Made by a program: the position numbers and the translations under genes. A stretch of DNA of 64,000 bases. Origin: an uncultured Roseibium sp. (lineage in GTDB: Bacteria; Pseudomonadota; Alphaproteobacteria; Rhizobiales; Stappiaceae). This document shows, piece by piece, positions 16,404 through 24,869 of the stretch. A model generated the notes under the pieces. It ran no database searches. It was not told the origin of the DNA and saw only the letters and a list, made by a program, of their open reading frames with translations. Numbering within the stretch: position 1 is the first letter of the stretch; each line of letters opens with the position of its first letter. Where the stretch lies: contig NZ_OY769915.1 in the NCBI RefSeq assembly GCF_963669205.1, forward strand, positions 2,950,001-3,014,000, given 5' to 3'.

Positions 16404-19334
16404 CTATTCAGCGGCATCCGATGCGCGGTGAGGGCGGCGCTGAAGAAGCTCTCTCAGGAACTGTCCCGTGTAGCTTGCCGCGATCTCCGCGACATCTTCA
16501 GGGCGTCCGGTGGCAACGACCGTACCGCCGCCATCTCCGCCTTCCGGACCGAGATCAACAATCCAGTCCGCGGTCTTGATGACCTCGAGATTGTGCTCGA
16601 TCACCAGAACCGTGTTCCCCTGATCCACGAGTTCATGCAGCACGTCAAGCAACTTGGCAACGTCGTGAAAATGAAGACCGGTCGTCGGCTCGTCCAGGAT
16701 ATAGAGCGTGCGTCCCGTCGACCTCTTCGACAACTCCTTGGCAAGCTTGACGCGTTGCGCTTCGCCGCCTGACAGCGTGGTTGCCTGTTGTCCCACCTTG
16801 ATATAGCCGAGACCTACGCGCGCAAGGGTTTCCATCTTGTCCCGGACCGCCGGAACTGCGGAAAAGAAACCTGCGGCTTCCTCGACGGTCATGTCGAGAA
16901 CATCGGCAATGGACTTGCCTTTGAATTCCACTTCAAGCGTTTCGCGATTGTAGCGTTTGCCCTTGCAGACATCGCAGGTCACATAGACATCCGGCAGGAA
17001 GTGCATTTCGATCTTGATGACGCCGTCGCCCTGGCACGCTTCACAGCGCCCGCCCTTGACGTTGAACGAAAACCGGCCCGGCTGATAACCGCGCGCCTTG
17101 GCTTCCGGCATGCCCGCAAACCACTCGCGAATGGGGGTGAAGGCACCGGTATAGGTCGCCGGGTTCGAGCGCGGTGTACGGCCGATGGGCGACTGGTCGA
17201 TATCGATCACCTTGTCCAGCACTTCAAGGCCTTCGATGCGGTCATGCGGAGCCGGGTTGTCGCGGGCGCCGTTCAGACGCCGTGCGGCTGCCTTGTACAG
17301 CGTGTCGATCAGGAAGGTGGACTTGCCTCCGCCCGAAACGCCGGTAACGCATGTGAATGTGCTCAGTGGAATATCGACATCAATGTCCTTGAGATTGTTG
17401 CCGCGGGCACCTTTGACCGAAATCTTGCGCTTCTTGTTGATCTTGCGCTGCCCGTCGGGGCGCGAAATCATCCTGCTGCCGGACAGGTATTCACCGGTCA
17501 GGGATTTCGGATTGGCCATGATCTCGGAGGGTGAGCCCTTGGCGACGACCTGCCCGCCATGCACGCCTGCACCCGGTCCGACGTCGACAACATAATCTGC
17601 CGTCAGAACGGCATCTTCGTCATGCTCGACGACGATGACGGTGTTTCCGAGATCACGCAGATGCTTCAGTGTTTCCAGAAGCCTGGCATTGTCGCGCTGG
17701 TGCAGGCCGATCGACGGTTCGTCCAGAACATAGAGAACGCCGGTGAGGCCGGAGCCGATCTGAGACGCCAGCCGAATACGCTGGCTTTCGCCGCCCGACA
17801 GGGTGCCGGAGGAACGCGACAGGGTCAGATATTCCAGGCCGACATCATTGAGAAACTTCAGCCGCTCGCGGATTTCCTTGAGGATCCTGCCCGCGATTTC
17901 CGACTGCTTGTCGTTGAGCTTCTCGGGGAGGGCATCGAACCAGTCCCTGGCACTACGGATTGAGAGTTCGGTGATCTCACCGATATGACGATCGGCGATC
18001 TTGACGGCGAGCGCTTCGGGTTTCAGCCGGAAACCGCTGCAGGCGGGGCAGGCGTGATCGGATTGGAAACGCGCGAGTTCTTCCCGCACCCAGGTGGACT
18101 CGGTTTCGCGCCAGCGGCGCTCGATATTGCCGATGACGCCTTCAAACGCCTTTTCCGTCCTGTAGCTGCGCACACCATCGTCATAGACGAATTCGATCTC
18201 CGTCTTTCCGGTTCCGTGAAGGATCGCGTCCTGAACCTCCGCCGGCAGATCTTTCCAGGGCGTCGACATCGTCACCTTGTAATGCCTGCAGAGCGCTTCG
18301 AGCGTCTGTGCGTAGTAGGGAGATGTCGATCCCGTTTTCGCCCACGGAAGGACCGCACCCTCGCGCAGGGAAAGCGAGTGATCCGGGACGACAAGGTCCT
18401 CTTCGAAGGCGAGCGTTGTGCCCAGGCCGTCACAGGTCGGGCAGGCGCCGAACGGATTGTTGAACGAAAACAGGCGTGGCTCGATTTCCGGGATCGTGAA
18501 ACCGGAAACCGGGCAGGCGAACTTTTCGGAAAAGATGATCCGTTCCGGGTCACCCTTGTCGTCCGTCTTGTCGGCGAACTCCGCAATGGCGATGCCGTCC
18601 GCGAGTTTGAGCGCCGTTTCGAGTGAATCCGCCAACCTGCCCGCGATATCATCGCGCACGACAATCCTGTCCACGACAACATCGATGTCGTGTTTGAACT
18701 TCTTGTCGAGGGCAGGGGCCTCGGAGATCTCGTGAAAGGTTCCGTCGATCTTGACGCGCTGGAATCCTTTTTTCATGAGTTCCGCGAGCTCTTTGCGGTA
18801 CTCGCCCTTGCGTCCGCGCACCATCGGCGCCAGCAGGTAGAGCCGGGCTCCTTCCTCAAGTTCCATGATCCTGTCGACCATCTGGCTGATGGTCTGGCTT
18901 TCGATCGGCAGTCCGGTAGCCGGCGAGTAGGGAATGCCGACGCGGGCAAACAGAAGCCTCATGTAGTCGTAGATCTCGGTCACCGTCCCGACCGTGGACC
19001 GGGGGTTCCGCGACGTGGTTTTCTGTTCGATGGAAATCGCCGGCGACAGCCCGTCTATCTGGTCGACATCGGGCTTCTGCATCATTTCCAGAAACTGCCG
19101 CGCATAGGCGGACAGGCTCTCGACATACCGCCTTTGTCCTTCGGCGTAGATCGTGTCGAATGCGAGCGAGGATTTGCCGGAGCCGGACAGACCGGTCATG
19201 ACGATGAGCTTGTCGCGCGGAAGATCCAGGTCCACACCCTTGAGGTTATGTTCCCGCGCTCCGCGAATGCTGATGACCCTGGTGGGGTCATGCGCCCAGT
19301 TATCTTTATTCCGACTGTTTCCGGACTTCGACAT
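16404..19334 (-). CDS. uvrA: Excinuclease ABC subunit A
   Basis: A 976-residue DNA-damage sensor of nucleotide excision repair. It has two ABC modules: the first Walker A GLSGSGKSSLAFDTIYAEG (about residue 48) with signature LSGGESQRIRLA, the second Walker A GVSGGGKSTFL (about residue 665) with signature LSGGEAQRVKLA. Zinc-finger cysteines lie in the CPTCDGLG and CEACQGDG/CDVCKGKRY regions. UvrA dimers load UvrB on damaged DNA. The length is normal. It is divergent from ssb across a 452-base gap that holds a candidate SOS box. Confidence 0.98.
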   Translation of the reverse strand: MSKSGNSRNKDNWAHDPTRVISIRGAREHNLKGVDLDLPRDKLIVMTGLSGSGKSSLAFDTIYAEGQRRYVESLSAYARQFLEMMQKPDVDQIDGLSPAISIEQKTTSRNPRSTVGTVTEIYDYMRLLFARVGIPYSPATGLPIESQTISQMVDRIMELEEGARLYLLAPMVRGRKGEYRKELAELMKKGFQRVKIDGTFHEISEAPALDKKFKHDIDVVVDRIVVRDDIAGRLADSLETALKLADGIAIAEFADKTDDKGDPERIIFSEKFACPVSGFTIPEIEPRLFSFNNPFGACPTCDGLGTTLAFEEDLVVPDHSLSLREGAVLPWAKTGSTSPYYAQTLEALCRHYKVTMSTPWKDLPAEVQDAILHGTGKTEIEFVYDDGVRSYRTEKAFEGVIGNIERRWRETESTWVREELARFQSDHACPACSGFRLKPEALAVKIADRHIGEITELSIRSARDWFDALPEKLNDKQSEIAGRILKEIRERLKFLNDVGLEYLTLSRSSGTLSGGESQRIRLASQIGSGLTGVLYVLDEPSIGLHQRDNARLLETLKHLRDLGNTVIVVEHDEDAVLTADYVVDVGPGAGVHGGQVVAKGSPSEIMANPKSLTGEYLSGSRMISRPDGQRKINKKRKISVKGARGNNLKDIDVDIPLSTFTCVTGVSGGGKSTFLIDTLYKAAARRLNGARDNPAPHDRIEGLEVLDKVIDIDQSPIGRTPRSNPATYTGAFTPIREWFAGMPEAKARGYQPGRFSFNVKGGRCEACQGDGVIKIEMHFLPDVYVTCDVCKGKRYNRETLEVEFKGKSIADVLDMTVEEAAGFFSAVPAVRDKMETLARVGLGYIKVGQQATTLSGGEAQRVKLAKELSKRSTGRTLYILDEPTTGLHFHDVAKLLDVLHELVDQGNTVLVIEHNLEVIKTADWIVDLGPEGGDGGGTVVATGRPEDVAEIAASYTGQFLRELLQRRPHRASDAAE

Positions 19335-19532
19335 TCTGAGATTTCCTGCCGTGAGGTGCGCCGGTCCGAGCCCGCCGCCGAATGGATTGCAACTGGTTTT
19401 GACCGTGTGGCACCAGGTCGCCTCTACCCGATATAGCAGCTATGTGCGCAACATCCAGTGAGACCATTTGGCTGCCTTCAAAAATACGCCTCATACGGTC
19501 CTTCGATTGAATTCCTTTTACAGAAATGATAA

Positions 19533-19547
19533 GAACAAAACAAGTAC
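19533..19547. promoter_or_regulatory. Candidate SOS (LexA) box between uvrA and ssb
   Basis: GAAC-AAAACAA-GTAC matches seven of eight fixed bases of the alphaproteobacterial LexA operator (GAAC-N7-GAAC or GTTC-N7-GTTC). It lies 199 bases from the uvrA start and 240 from the ssb start. The rest of the 19335-19786 intergenic region shows no other gene. Confidence 0.45.
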
Positions 19548-19786
19548 ATCAGCGCTGGAGACGATCGGATTTGTCCTGCTGTAGGCAAGAACGCAGGTCG
19601 CATCCCGGTTTTCCCGGTCCTGCCTTGTGGAAAATGAGGGCAGGCAACGGAAAACTGCGGCGAAACGGTTGGAGTGTCGTTACGGTTCTGCTTTCTGGCA
19701 GCTTCACAGGCAAGCGGTCTGTCGTGGACGTGCGTGTGAGCGGCACGAAGAGCCGGAACGGCCGTGGTAATGAACAGGAGTACAGG

Positions 19787-20299
19787 ATGGCGGGCAGCGT
19801 CAACAAAGTCATATTGGTCGGCAATTTGGGTGCCGACCCTGAGATCCGCCGGACCCAGGACGGTCGTCCGATTGCCAATCTTCGCATCGCGACGTCTGAA
19901 TCCTGGCGCGATCGCAACAGCGGCGAACGGCGCGAAAAGACCGAATGGCACCGCGTTGTGATCTTCAATGAAGGTCTGTGCAAGGTCGCCGAGCAATACC
20001 TGCGCAAAGGGTCCAAGATCTATCTGGAAGGCCAGCTTCAGACACGCAAATGGCAGGATCAGTCGGGTCAGGACCGGTATTCGACCGAAGTGGTTCTGCA
20101 AGGCTTCAATTCCAACCTGACAATGCTTGACGGACGCGGCGAAGGCGGACAGCCGGGCGGCTTGCCTGACTACGGCAACGATTCCCAGGGCGGCGGCGGC
20201 GGATATGGCGGCAGTTCGGGTGGGGGCGGCTCCCAAGGCGGCGGTTTCGGTGGCCAGAGTGGCGGCGGCGGCCCGATGGACGACGAGATCCCGTTCTAG
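19787..20299 (+). CDS. ssb: Single-stranded DNA-binding protein
   Basis: A 170-residue SSB. An N-terminal OB-fold (about residues 4-110) starts MAGSVNKVILVGNLGADPEIR and includes EWHRVVIFNEGLCKVAEQYL. A Gly/Gln-rich linker leads to the acidic C-terminal tip MDDEIPF, which recruits replication and repair partners. The ATG at 19787 is preceded by ACAGGAG; in-frame upstream sequence back to 19526 is not SSB-like and was left out. It is divergent from uvrA, a frequent pairing under LexA control. Confidence 0.97.
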   Translation: MAGSVNKVILVGNLGADPEIRRTQDGRPIANLRIATSESWRDRNSGERREKTEWHRVVIFNEGLCKVAEQYLRKGSKIYLEGQLQTRKWQDQSGQDRYSTEVVLQGFNSNLTMLDGRGEGGQPGGLPDYGNDSQGGGGGYGGSSGGGGSQGGGFGGQSGGGGPMDDEIPF

Positions 20300-20342
20300 G
20301 GGCGGAGCGCCTGTCGAACATCTCGCGAAACAAAACAAAGCT

Positions 20343-20368
20343 GCCCGGCAATCGCGCCGGGCGGATTT
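20343..20368 (+). terminator. Likely terminator after ssb
   Basis: A 7-bp GC stem (GCCCGGC / GCCGGGC) with a 6-base loop is followed by GGATTTT. The short T-tract makes it a moderate-strength candidate. Confidence 0.6.
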
Positions 20369-20793
20369 TGACTACGGTATTTGCAAGTTGCGCATAAGTC
20401 TCAACGGGGCTGCAATTTCGTTCACGATCCCGCAGCGCATCCTCCGCTGCCGGCGCTCTTGCCGAAATGATGTCCAGATGCTGTTTTAGGGACTGGATGA
20501 GCGATGATTCCGAACAAAAGCGGCAAATTCGTCACACTGTTTTGATTTCAAAAGCTGTGAATGAAGCTTGCTCTTAACCATCTCATCAAGGCTGATATAG
20601 TATTAACCAGTTTGCTTTTCGTATTTCGTGGCTGTTTTCCGGACTTTTTCCGTACGAATTCGGCCCTAACGCGAGGAGATTTGGTGCGGGAGGGCAGCCT
20701 TCCGGGCAAATGATTTACGTCGGTGCGGGAAGTGTGACGGCTTTGGGTCGCGTGCCGATTTTTGACCGGTTTACGAATTCGTGGGTTGAGACA
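20369..20793 (+). promoter_or_regulatory. Promoter region of the L,D-transpeptidase with two TTAACCA half-sites
   Basis: This gap has no convincing ORF. TTAACCAT at 20574-20581 and TTAACCA at 20603-20609 are direct copies 29 bases apart, resembling CtrA half-sites. They are an inference from motif similarity only. Confidence 0.35.
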
Positions 20794-22788
20794 ATGCAGG
20801 CAAACAAGATGAAAAGTGCGACGGACGGTGTTGGCGTTTCGAAACACGGCGGGGCGAGAAGGCTGCCAGTCAATTCTCTGAAAGCCTGTCTGATGGCGAC
20901 TGTCCTTGCATCCGGCTTTAGTGTGGCGGCACCGGAAACGGCTTCGGCGCAGGGGCTGTTCCAGCGCCTTTTCAACCCTGAAAATCACCGCAGGCAGCAG
21001 GAACGCCAGCGTCAGGAAGATTTGCGGAAGAAGGCGGTGTCCGTGAAGGTCGCGGCACCGCGCTATCTCAACTACACGCCCGACACGCTGAAAAAAGTGT
21101 CTCTGGAACCGCTCTCGGAAAAGAAAACCGCCGAACTTCAACCGGCGGGCGAAGGTGTCGAAACCGGTGACGCCGCAAAGATCGAGACGGATATCACCCC
21201 GGTGGAGCCTGCCGTCCTGACGGCATTCGACGAAGCCCGCCCGGCACTGAAGGGCCTGTCGGTTACCGTTCTTCCCGAGGTCGGCGAGGCCCTGATTGGC
21301 TATTACCGCGAGCATCCGGACTTTGTCTGGGTCGACGAAGACGGCGTTACGCTGAAAGCTGCAAAGGCGCGCCGGGAATTGGCGTCCGCCGCCGAGTACG
21401 CGCTCGTCCCGGAGGACTATTTCGTACCGCTCCCGGCGCTTTCAGGTCTCGGCGAAGCGGAACGTGACGCCGCGCTGATGCGGTTTGAAATGCAGATGAG
21501 TGCCGCAGCACTCTCCTATGTCCTTGATGCAACCCGCGGCAGGGTCGATCCGAACAAGATCTCCCAGTATCACGATCTGCCGAGGCACGACGTGGATCTG
21601 GTCGCGGCTCTTGAAGGCTTTGCCGCGTCGGAAGACATGCAAAGCGAACTGGTCTCGCATCAGCCGCAGAACGATCATTTCCGCGCGCTTGCTTCCGAAC
21701 TGAAGCGCCTCAAGGCCGAGGATGAAGACGCCGACCAGATCGTCATTGCACCGGGAACGTTCCTGAAAGCCGGCAAATCGAGCCCGGAGATGAAGAACAT
21801 CGTCGCGGCGATCGGGAAAAACGGCTCGGACGAACTGAAGGCAGTCCATGGCGACACGCTAAGCGGATATGACGGCTCCGATGCTTACGCGCCGGCTCTG
21901 GTGGGCCTGGTGAAGGCGTTCCAGAAGGAGGCCGGACTGACGCCGGATGGCATCGTTGGCAAGAACACGATCAGCGCGCTTGTCGGAGAAACCAACGCCG
22001 CGAAGATTGCCAAGATCGAGTTTGCAATGGAGCGCAGCCGCTGGCTCCCCGAAGAACTCGGCAACCGCAAGGTGTTCATCAACCAGGCGGCATTCACGGC
22101 AACATATACCGCTCCGGGAGAAGACCCCCTGTCGATGCGCGTCGTGGTCGGCAAGAAGTCCAACCAGACCAATTTCTTCTACGACAAGATAGAGATCGTC
22201 GAATACAATCCCTACTGGGGGGTGCCGTATTCGATCATCGTCAACGAGATGGTGCCCAAGCTGGCGCGTGACCCGTCCTACCTCGACCGGGCCGGTTACG
22301 AAGTGACGACGCCGGGTGGCCGCAAGATTTCCTCAGCCTCGGTCAACTGGTATGCCGTTGCCGCGAAGCAGACATCGGTGAATGTGAGGCAATATCCGGG
22401 CCGCTCCAACGCGCTGGGTGAGGTCAAGATCCTTTTCCCGAACCGGCACCACATCTACATGCATGACACGCCGTCGAAAAACCTGTTCAACAAGGACGTG
22501 CGCGCCTTCAGCCACGGCTGTGTCCGTCTGCACGATCCCAAAGGCATGGCGGCGGCCGTTCTCGGCAAGTCCAAGGACTACGTGACGTCTCGGATCGCTG
22601 CCGGGCAGAACGAACAGGAACAGGTCACGGGCGACATTCCGGTATATGTTTCCTACTTCACCGCCTGGCCTGAATTGGATGGCAGCGGCATCGGCTACTA
22701 TTCGGACATTTATGATCGCGACCGTTACCTGTTGAAGGCAATCGAGAAAACCGAGGCAGAGCGCGCAAAGGCACGTTCTGCCGGATAA
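20794..22788 (+). CDS. L,D-transpeptidase, YcbB/LdtD type
   Basis: A protein of 664 residues from the ATG at 20794 that forms 3-3 peptidoglycan cross-links in the periplasm. An N-terminal signal segment (ACLMATVLASGFSVAAPETA) precedes an Ala-X-Ala-like site before QGLFQ. The order is an N-terminal scaffold domain, a peptidoglycan-binding domain (about residues 370-405, LVKAFQKEAGLTPDGIVG) and a YkuD catalytic domain with AFSHGCVRLHDP, catalytic Cys at residue 576. Starts at 20710 and 20809 are also in frame; 20710 would give an unusually long pre-signal region. It stands alone between two terminators. Confidence 0.92.
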   Translation: MQANKMKSATDGVGVSKHGGARRLPVNSLKACLMATVLASGFSVAAPETASAQGLFQRLFNPENHRRQQERQRQEDLRKKAVSVKVAAPRYLNYTPDTLKKVSLEPLSEKKTAELQPAGEGVETGDAAKIETDITPVEPAVLTAFDEARPALKGLSVTVLPEVGEALIGYYREHPDFVWVDEDGVTLKAAKARRELASAAEYALVPEDYFVPLPALSGLGEAERDAALMRFEMQMSAAALSYVLDATRGRVDPNKISQYHDLPRHDVDLVAALEGFAASEDMQSELVSHQPQNDHFRALASELKRLKAEDEDADQIVIAPGTFLKAGKSSPEMKNIVAAIGKNGSDELKAVHGDTLSGYDGSDAYAPALVGLVKAFQKEAGLTPDGIVGKNTISALVGETNAAKIAKIEFAMERSRWLPEELGNRKVFINQAAFTATYTAPGEDPLSMRVVVGKKSNQTNFFYDKIEIVEYNPYWGVPYSIIVNEMVPKLARDPSYLDRAGYEVTTPGGRKISSASVNWYAVAAKQTSVNVRQYPGRSNALGEVKILFPNRHHIYMHDTPSKNLFNKDVRAFSHGCVRLHDPKGMAAAVLGKSKDYVTSRIAAGQNEQEQVTGDIPVYVSYFTAWPELDGSGIGYYSDIYDRDRYLLKAIEKTEAERAKARSAG

Positions 22789-22810
22789 AACCAGACCCTT
22801 GAACGCGAAA

Positions 22811-22837
22811 CGCCGGGCAACTCGCCCGGCGTTTTTT
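22811..22837 (+). terminator. Rho-independent terminator between the L,D-transpeptidase and znuA
   Basis: A perfect 8-bp stem (CGCCGGGC / GCCCGGCG) with a 5-base loop is followed by six T residues. It lies between convergent genes. Confidence 0.9.
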
Positions 22838-22858
22838 GTCGAGGGTGTCGTGTGACCG

Positions 22859-24040
22859 TTACGACTGTCCGGACAGGCAGTCAGCGAGAGATTGCGACAT
22901 GCTTGTCAGAAGGTTCGGATAAAGATCCGGTCCGTTCTCAAGTTCTGTTCCAAGCGGATCCAGATTTCCTTTCCGTGCGTCGGTTCCTTCCAGGACAACG
23001 TCGACAAGCTTGGCGTCGAACTGCGGCTCCTGGAAGACGCAGGTAACGCTCAGATCGGACATCTGGTCCCTGATTTCCGCAACCCGGCTGGCACTCGCGA
23101 CCGTCTCGGGCGTGAGCGTGATCGCGCCACTGGCCTCGATATCGAAATGATGTTCGAAGTAATGGTAGGCATCATGGAAGACCACGAAGTTTTTCCCTTT
23201 TGCGGGCGCCAGCGTTTCGGCAAGGCCGTCTTCGAGCGCTTCAATCCGTTCTGCGAATGCGGCGGCGTTCTTCTTGTAGGCAGCCGCGTTATCCGGATCG
23301 ACTTCTGACAGCGTTTCCGCCATCGTGGCCGCAATCGCAATGCCGTTGTCCGGGTTCAGCCAGATATGCGGATCCATGCCGTCTGCATGGTCGTGCCCTT
23401 CGTGATCCGAGTGTCCGGCATGCTCTTCATGATCATGCTCGTCGTGATCATGCTCGGCATGTTCTTCATGCTTCTCATGGTCGTGATCATCGTGATCAGC
23501 ATGTTTTTCGTGATCATGCTCGTCGTGACCATGCTCGGCATGTTCTTCATGCTTTTCATGGTCGTGATCATCATGATCAGCATGCTCTTCATGATCGGCA
23601 TGATCGTCATGATCGTGATCGTGCGCGTCGAAATTGGCACCCTCGCGGTAGGGCAGCAGGTCGATGCCCTTGGCGTCAAGCAGTTCGACTTCGACTGCGT
23701 CGGCAGCCATGGCTTCGATCGGCTTGGCAAGGGACGCAGACAGGGACGGGCCGACCCAGAACACAACATCTGCACCCTGGATCAGGGCGGCCTGGGATGG
23801 TTTCAGAGCGAAACCATGCGGCGATGCGGCCCCGTCGATGATGATTTCAGGTTCACCAACGCCGTCCATGACAGCCGCGGCGATGGAGTGAATCGGCTTT
23901 ATCGTCGTGACGACGCTGGGTGCGTCCGCGTTTGCAACCGACATTCCGGCAGCCAGAGCGAAAGAGCCTGCAAGTACCGACCTGGTCAGCCCGCGGCCGG
24001 ATTTGCTTGCGGTATTCTTGAACGTGTTAGAAGGTGTCAT
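22859..24040 (-). CDS. znuA: Zinc ABC transporter substrate-binding protein ZnuA
   Basis: A 393-residue periplasmic binding protein of the cluster A-I (ZnuA/TroA) type. The signal peptide (basic start, LAGSFALAAGMSVANA) ends near residue 38. The mature protein has TTIKPIHSIAAAVMDGVG, the metal ligand segment GMDPHIWLNPDN, and HDAYHYFEHHF. Between the first and second metal ligands lies a very long charged loop of about 95 residues made of His, Asp and Glu. Such loops are thought to capture Zn2+ or hand it over. No znuB or znuC is adjacent, so the permease must be elsewhere. A Zur-like palindrome lies upstream. Confidence 0.95.
   Translation of the reverse strand: MTPSNTFKNTASKSGRGLTRSVLAGSFALAAGMSVANADAPSVVTTIKPIHSIAAAVMDGVGEPEIIIDGAASPHGFALKPSQAALIQGADVVFWVGPSLSASLAKPIEAMAADAVEVELLDAKGIDLLPYREGANFDAHDHDHDDHADHEEHADHDDHDHEKHEEHAEHGHDEHDHEKHADHDDHDHEKHEEHAEHDHDEHDHEEHAGHSDHEGHDHADGMDPHIWLNPDNGIAIAATMAETLSEVDPDNAAAYKKNAAAFAERIEALEDGLAETLAPAKGKNFVVFHDAYHYFEHHFDIEASGAITLTPETVASASRVAEIRDQMSDLSVTCVFQEPQFDAKLVDVVLEGTDARKGNLDPLGTELENGPDLYPNLLTSMSQSLADCLSGQS
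23419..23580 (-). repeat. Two tandem 81-bp repeats encoding the ZnuA histidine-rich loop
   Basis: Units at 23419-23499 and 23500-23580 differ at about six of 81 positions and keep the 27-codon frame. A partial third unit starts at 23581. They encode repeated HADHDDHDHEKHEEHAEH-type peptides. Expansion by slippage or unequal recombination is likely. Confidence 0.9.
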
Positions 24041-24071
24041 GTGTCGAACCGTCTTCCAGAGAAAATTTCGT

Positions 24072-24094
24072 AACGTGTTACTTTATAACGTTTC
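24072..24094. promoter_or_regulatory. Candidate Zur box upstream of znuA
   Basis: AACGTGTTACTTTATAACGTTTC has the dyad GTTA-N5-TAAC inside a wider AACGT/ACGTT palindrome. It resembles the alphaproteobacterial Zur operator (GTTATA...TATAAC type). It is 31 bases from the znuA start and also in front of the divergent DUF3291 gene. Confidence 0.55.
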
Positions 24095-24154
24095 TCCGAA
24101 ACCCGTGCAAGCGCACATGATAAGGCGAAGTTGTCCAGCGACGAGATAGGCCAG

Positions 24155-24637
24155 ATGTCGGAAAATCACATTGCAGAACTGAATATCGCCAGGCTCAAAT
24201 ACGAGATCACGGATCCGCGCGTCGCCGATTTCGTCAATAACCTCAACAGGGTAAATGCGGTTGCGGAAAGAAGCGAAGGGTTTGTCTGGCGTCTCGCGGA
24301 AGATGCAGGCAAGGGGGAAACGACCGTGATCATGGATGATCCGCGGGTGATCCCAAATCTCTCGATCTGGAAGGACGTCGTCTCGCTCGAGAAATTCGTG
24401 TTCCAAACGGTTCATAGACGCGTCTATGCGCGCAGGGCGGAATGGTTCGGGGCCATGGAAAAAATGCATTTCGTCATGTGGCCCGTGCCGGCCGGGCACC
24501 GTCCAGATCTGTCCGAGGCCCTGGACCGGCTCGACAGGCTCAACACGCTTGGGTCGTCCGACGAAGCGTTCGGATGGGACTATGCGAGGACCAACGATAT
24601 CTGGCGGGCCCAACGCTGCTCGGAGACGGCCGCCTGA
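24155..24637 (+). CDS. DUF3291 domain protein
   Basis: A 160-residue protein of the DUF3291 family, related to the dimeric alpha-beta barrel fold. Family features are the N-terminal AELNIARLKYEITDPRVADF, the central EGFVWRL, and the Trp-rich SIWKDVVSLEKFVF and AEWFGAMEKMHFVMWPVP segments. No enzymatic role is established for this family. It starts 115 bases from the divergent znuA start, so the shared region could put both under zinc control. The start at 24155 was preferred to a TTG at 24131. Confidence 0.85.
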   Translation: MSENHIAELNIARLKYEITDPRVADFVNNLNRVNAVAERSEGFVWRLAEDAGKGETTVIMDDPRVIPNLSIWKDVVSLEKFVFQTVHRRVYARRAEWFGAMEKMHFVMWPVPAGHRPDLSEALDRLDRLNTLGSSDEAFGWDYARTNDIWRAQRCSETAA

Positions 24638-24869
24638 ACGAGTTTCATTCTTTTGCGCGGACACGCGGAGCATCTGGCCCGCATTCGGATATTTACGGTA
24701 TCGAAAATTGGGAAACTAAAGGCCGGAATCGAAAAACGATATACGAAACAGATGCTTACATCCCATCTGAAAGAGCGGGGTTGGCGCTGCGGACATGCCT
24801 GGATTCAGCAGATGTTTACTTTAATGGCGCACTGTTCGCACACGAGTTTCAAAGTGGTGCCAGTACGTC

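Noticed and set aside
23419..23600. Tandem repeats considered as a CRISPR array
   Set aside because: They are directly abutting 81-bp coding repeats without spacers.
23366..24073. A plus-strand hydrophobic frame rich in Met/Ile/Val across znuA
   Set aside because: The GATCATG-like codons of the histidine-rich repeats read as Met/Ile/Val on the other strand. It is an artefact, not a membrane protein.
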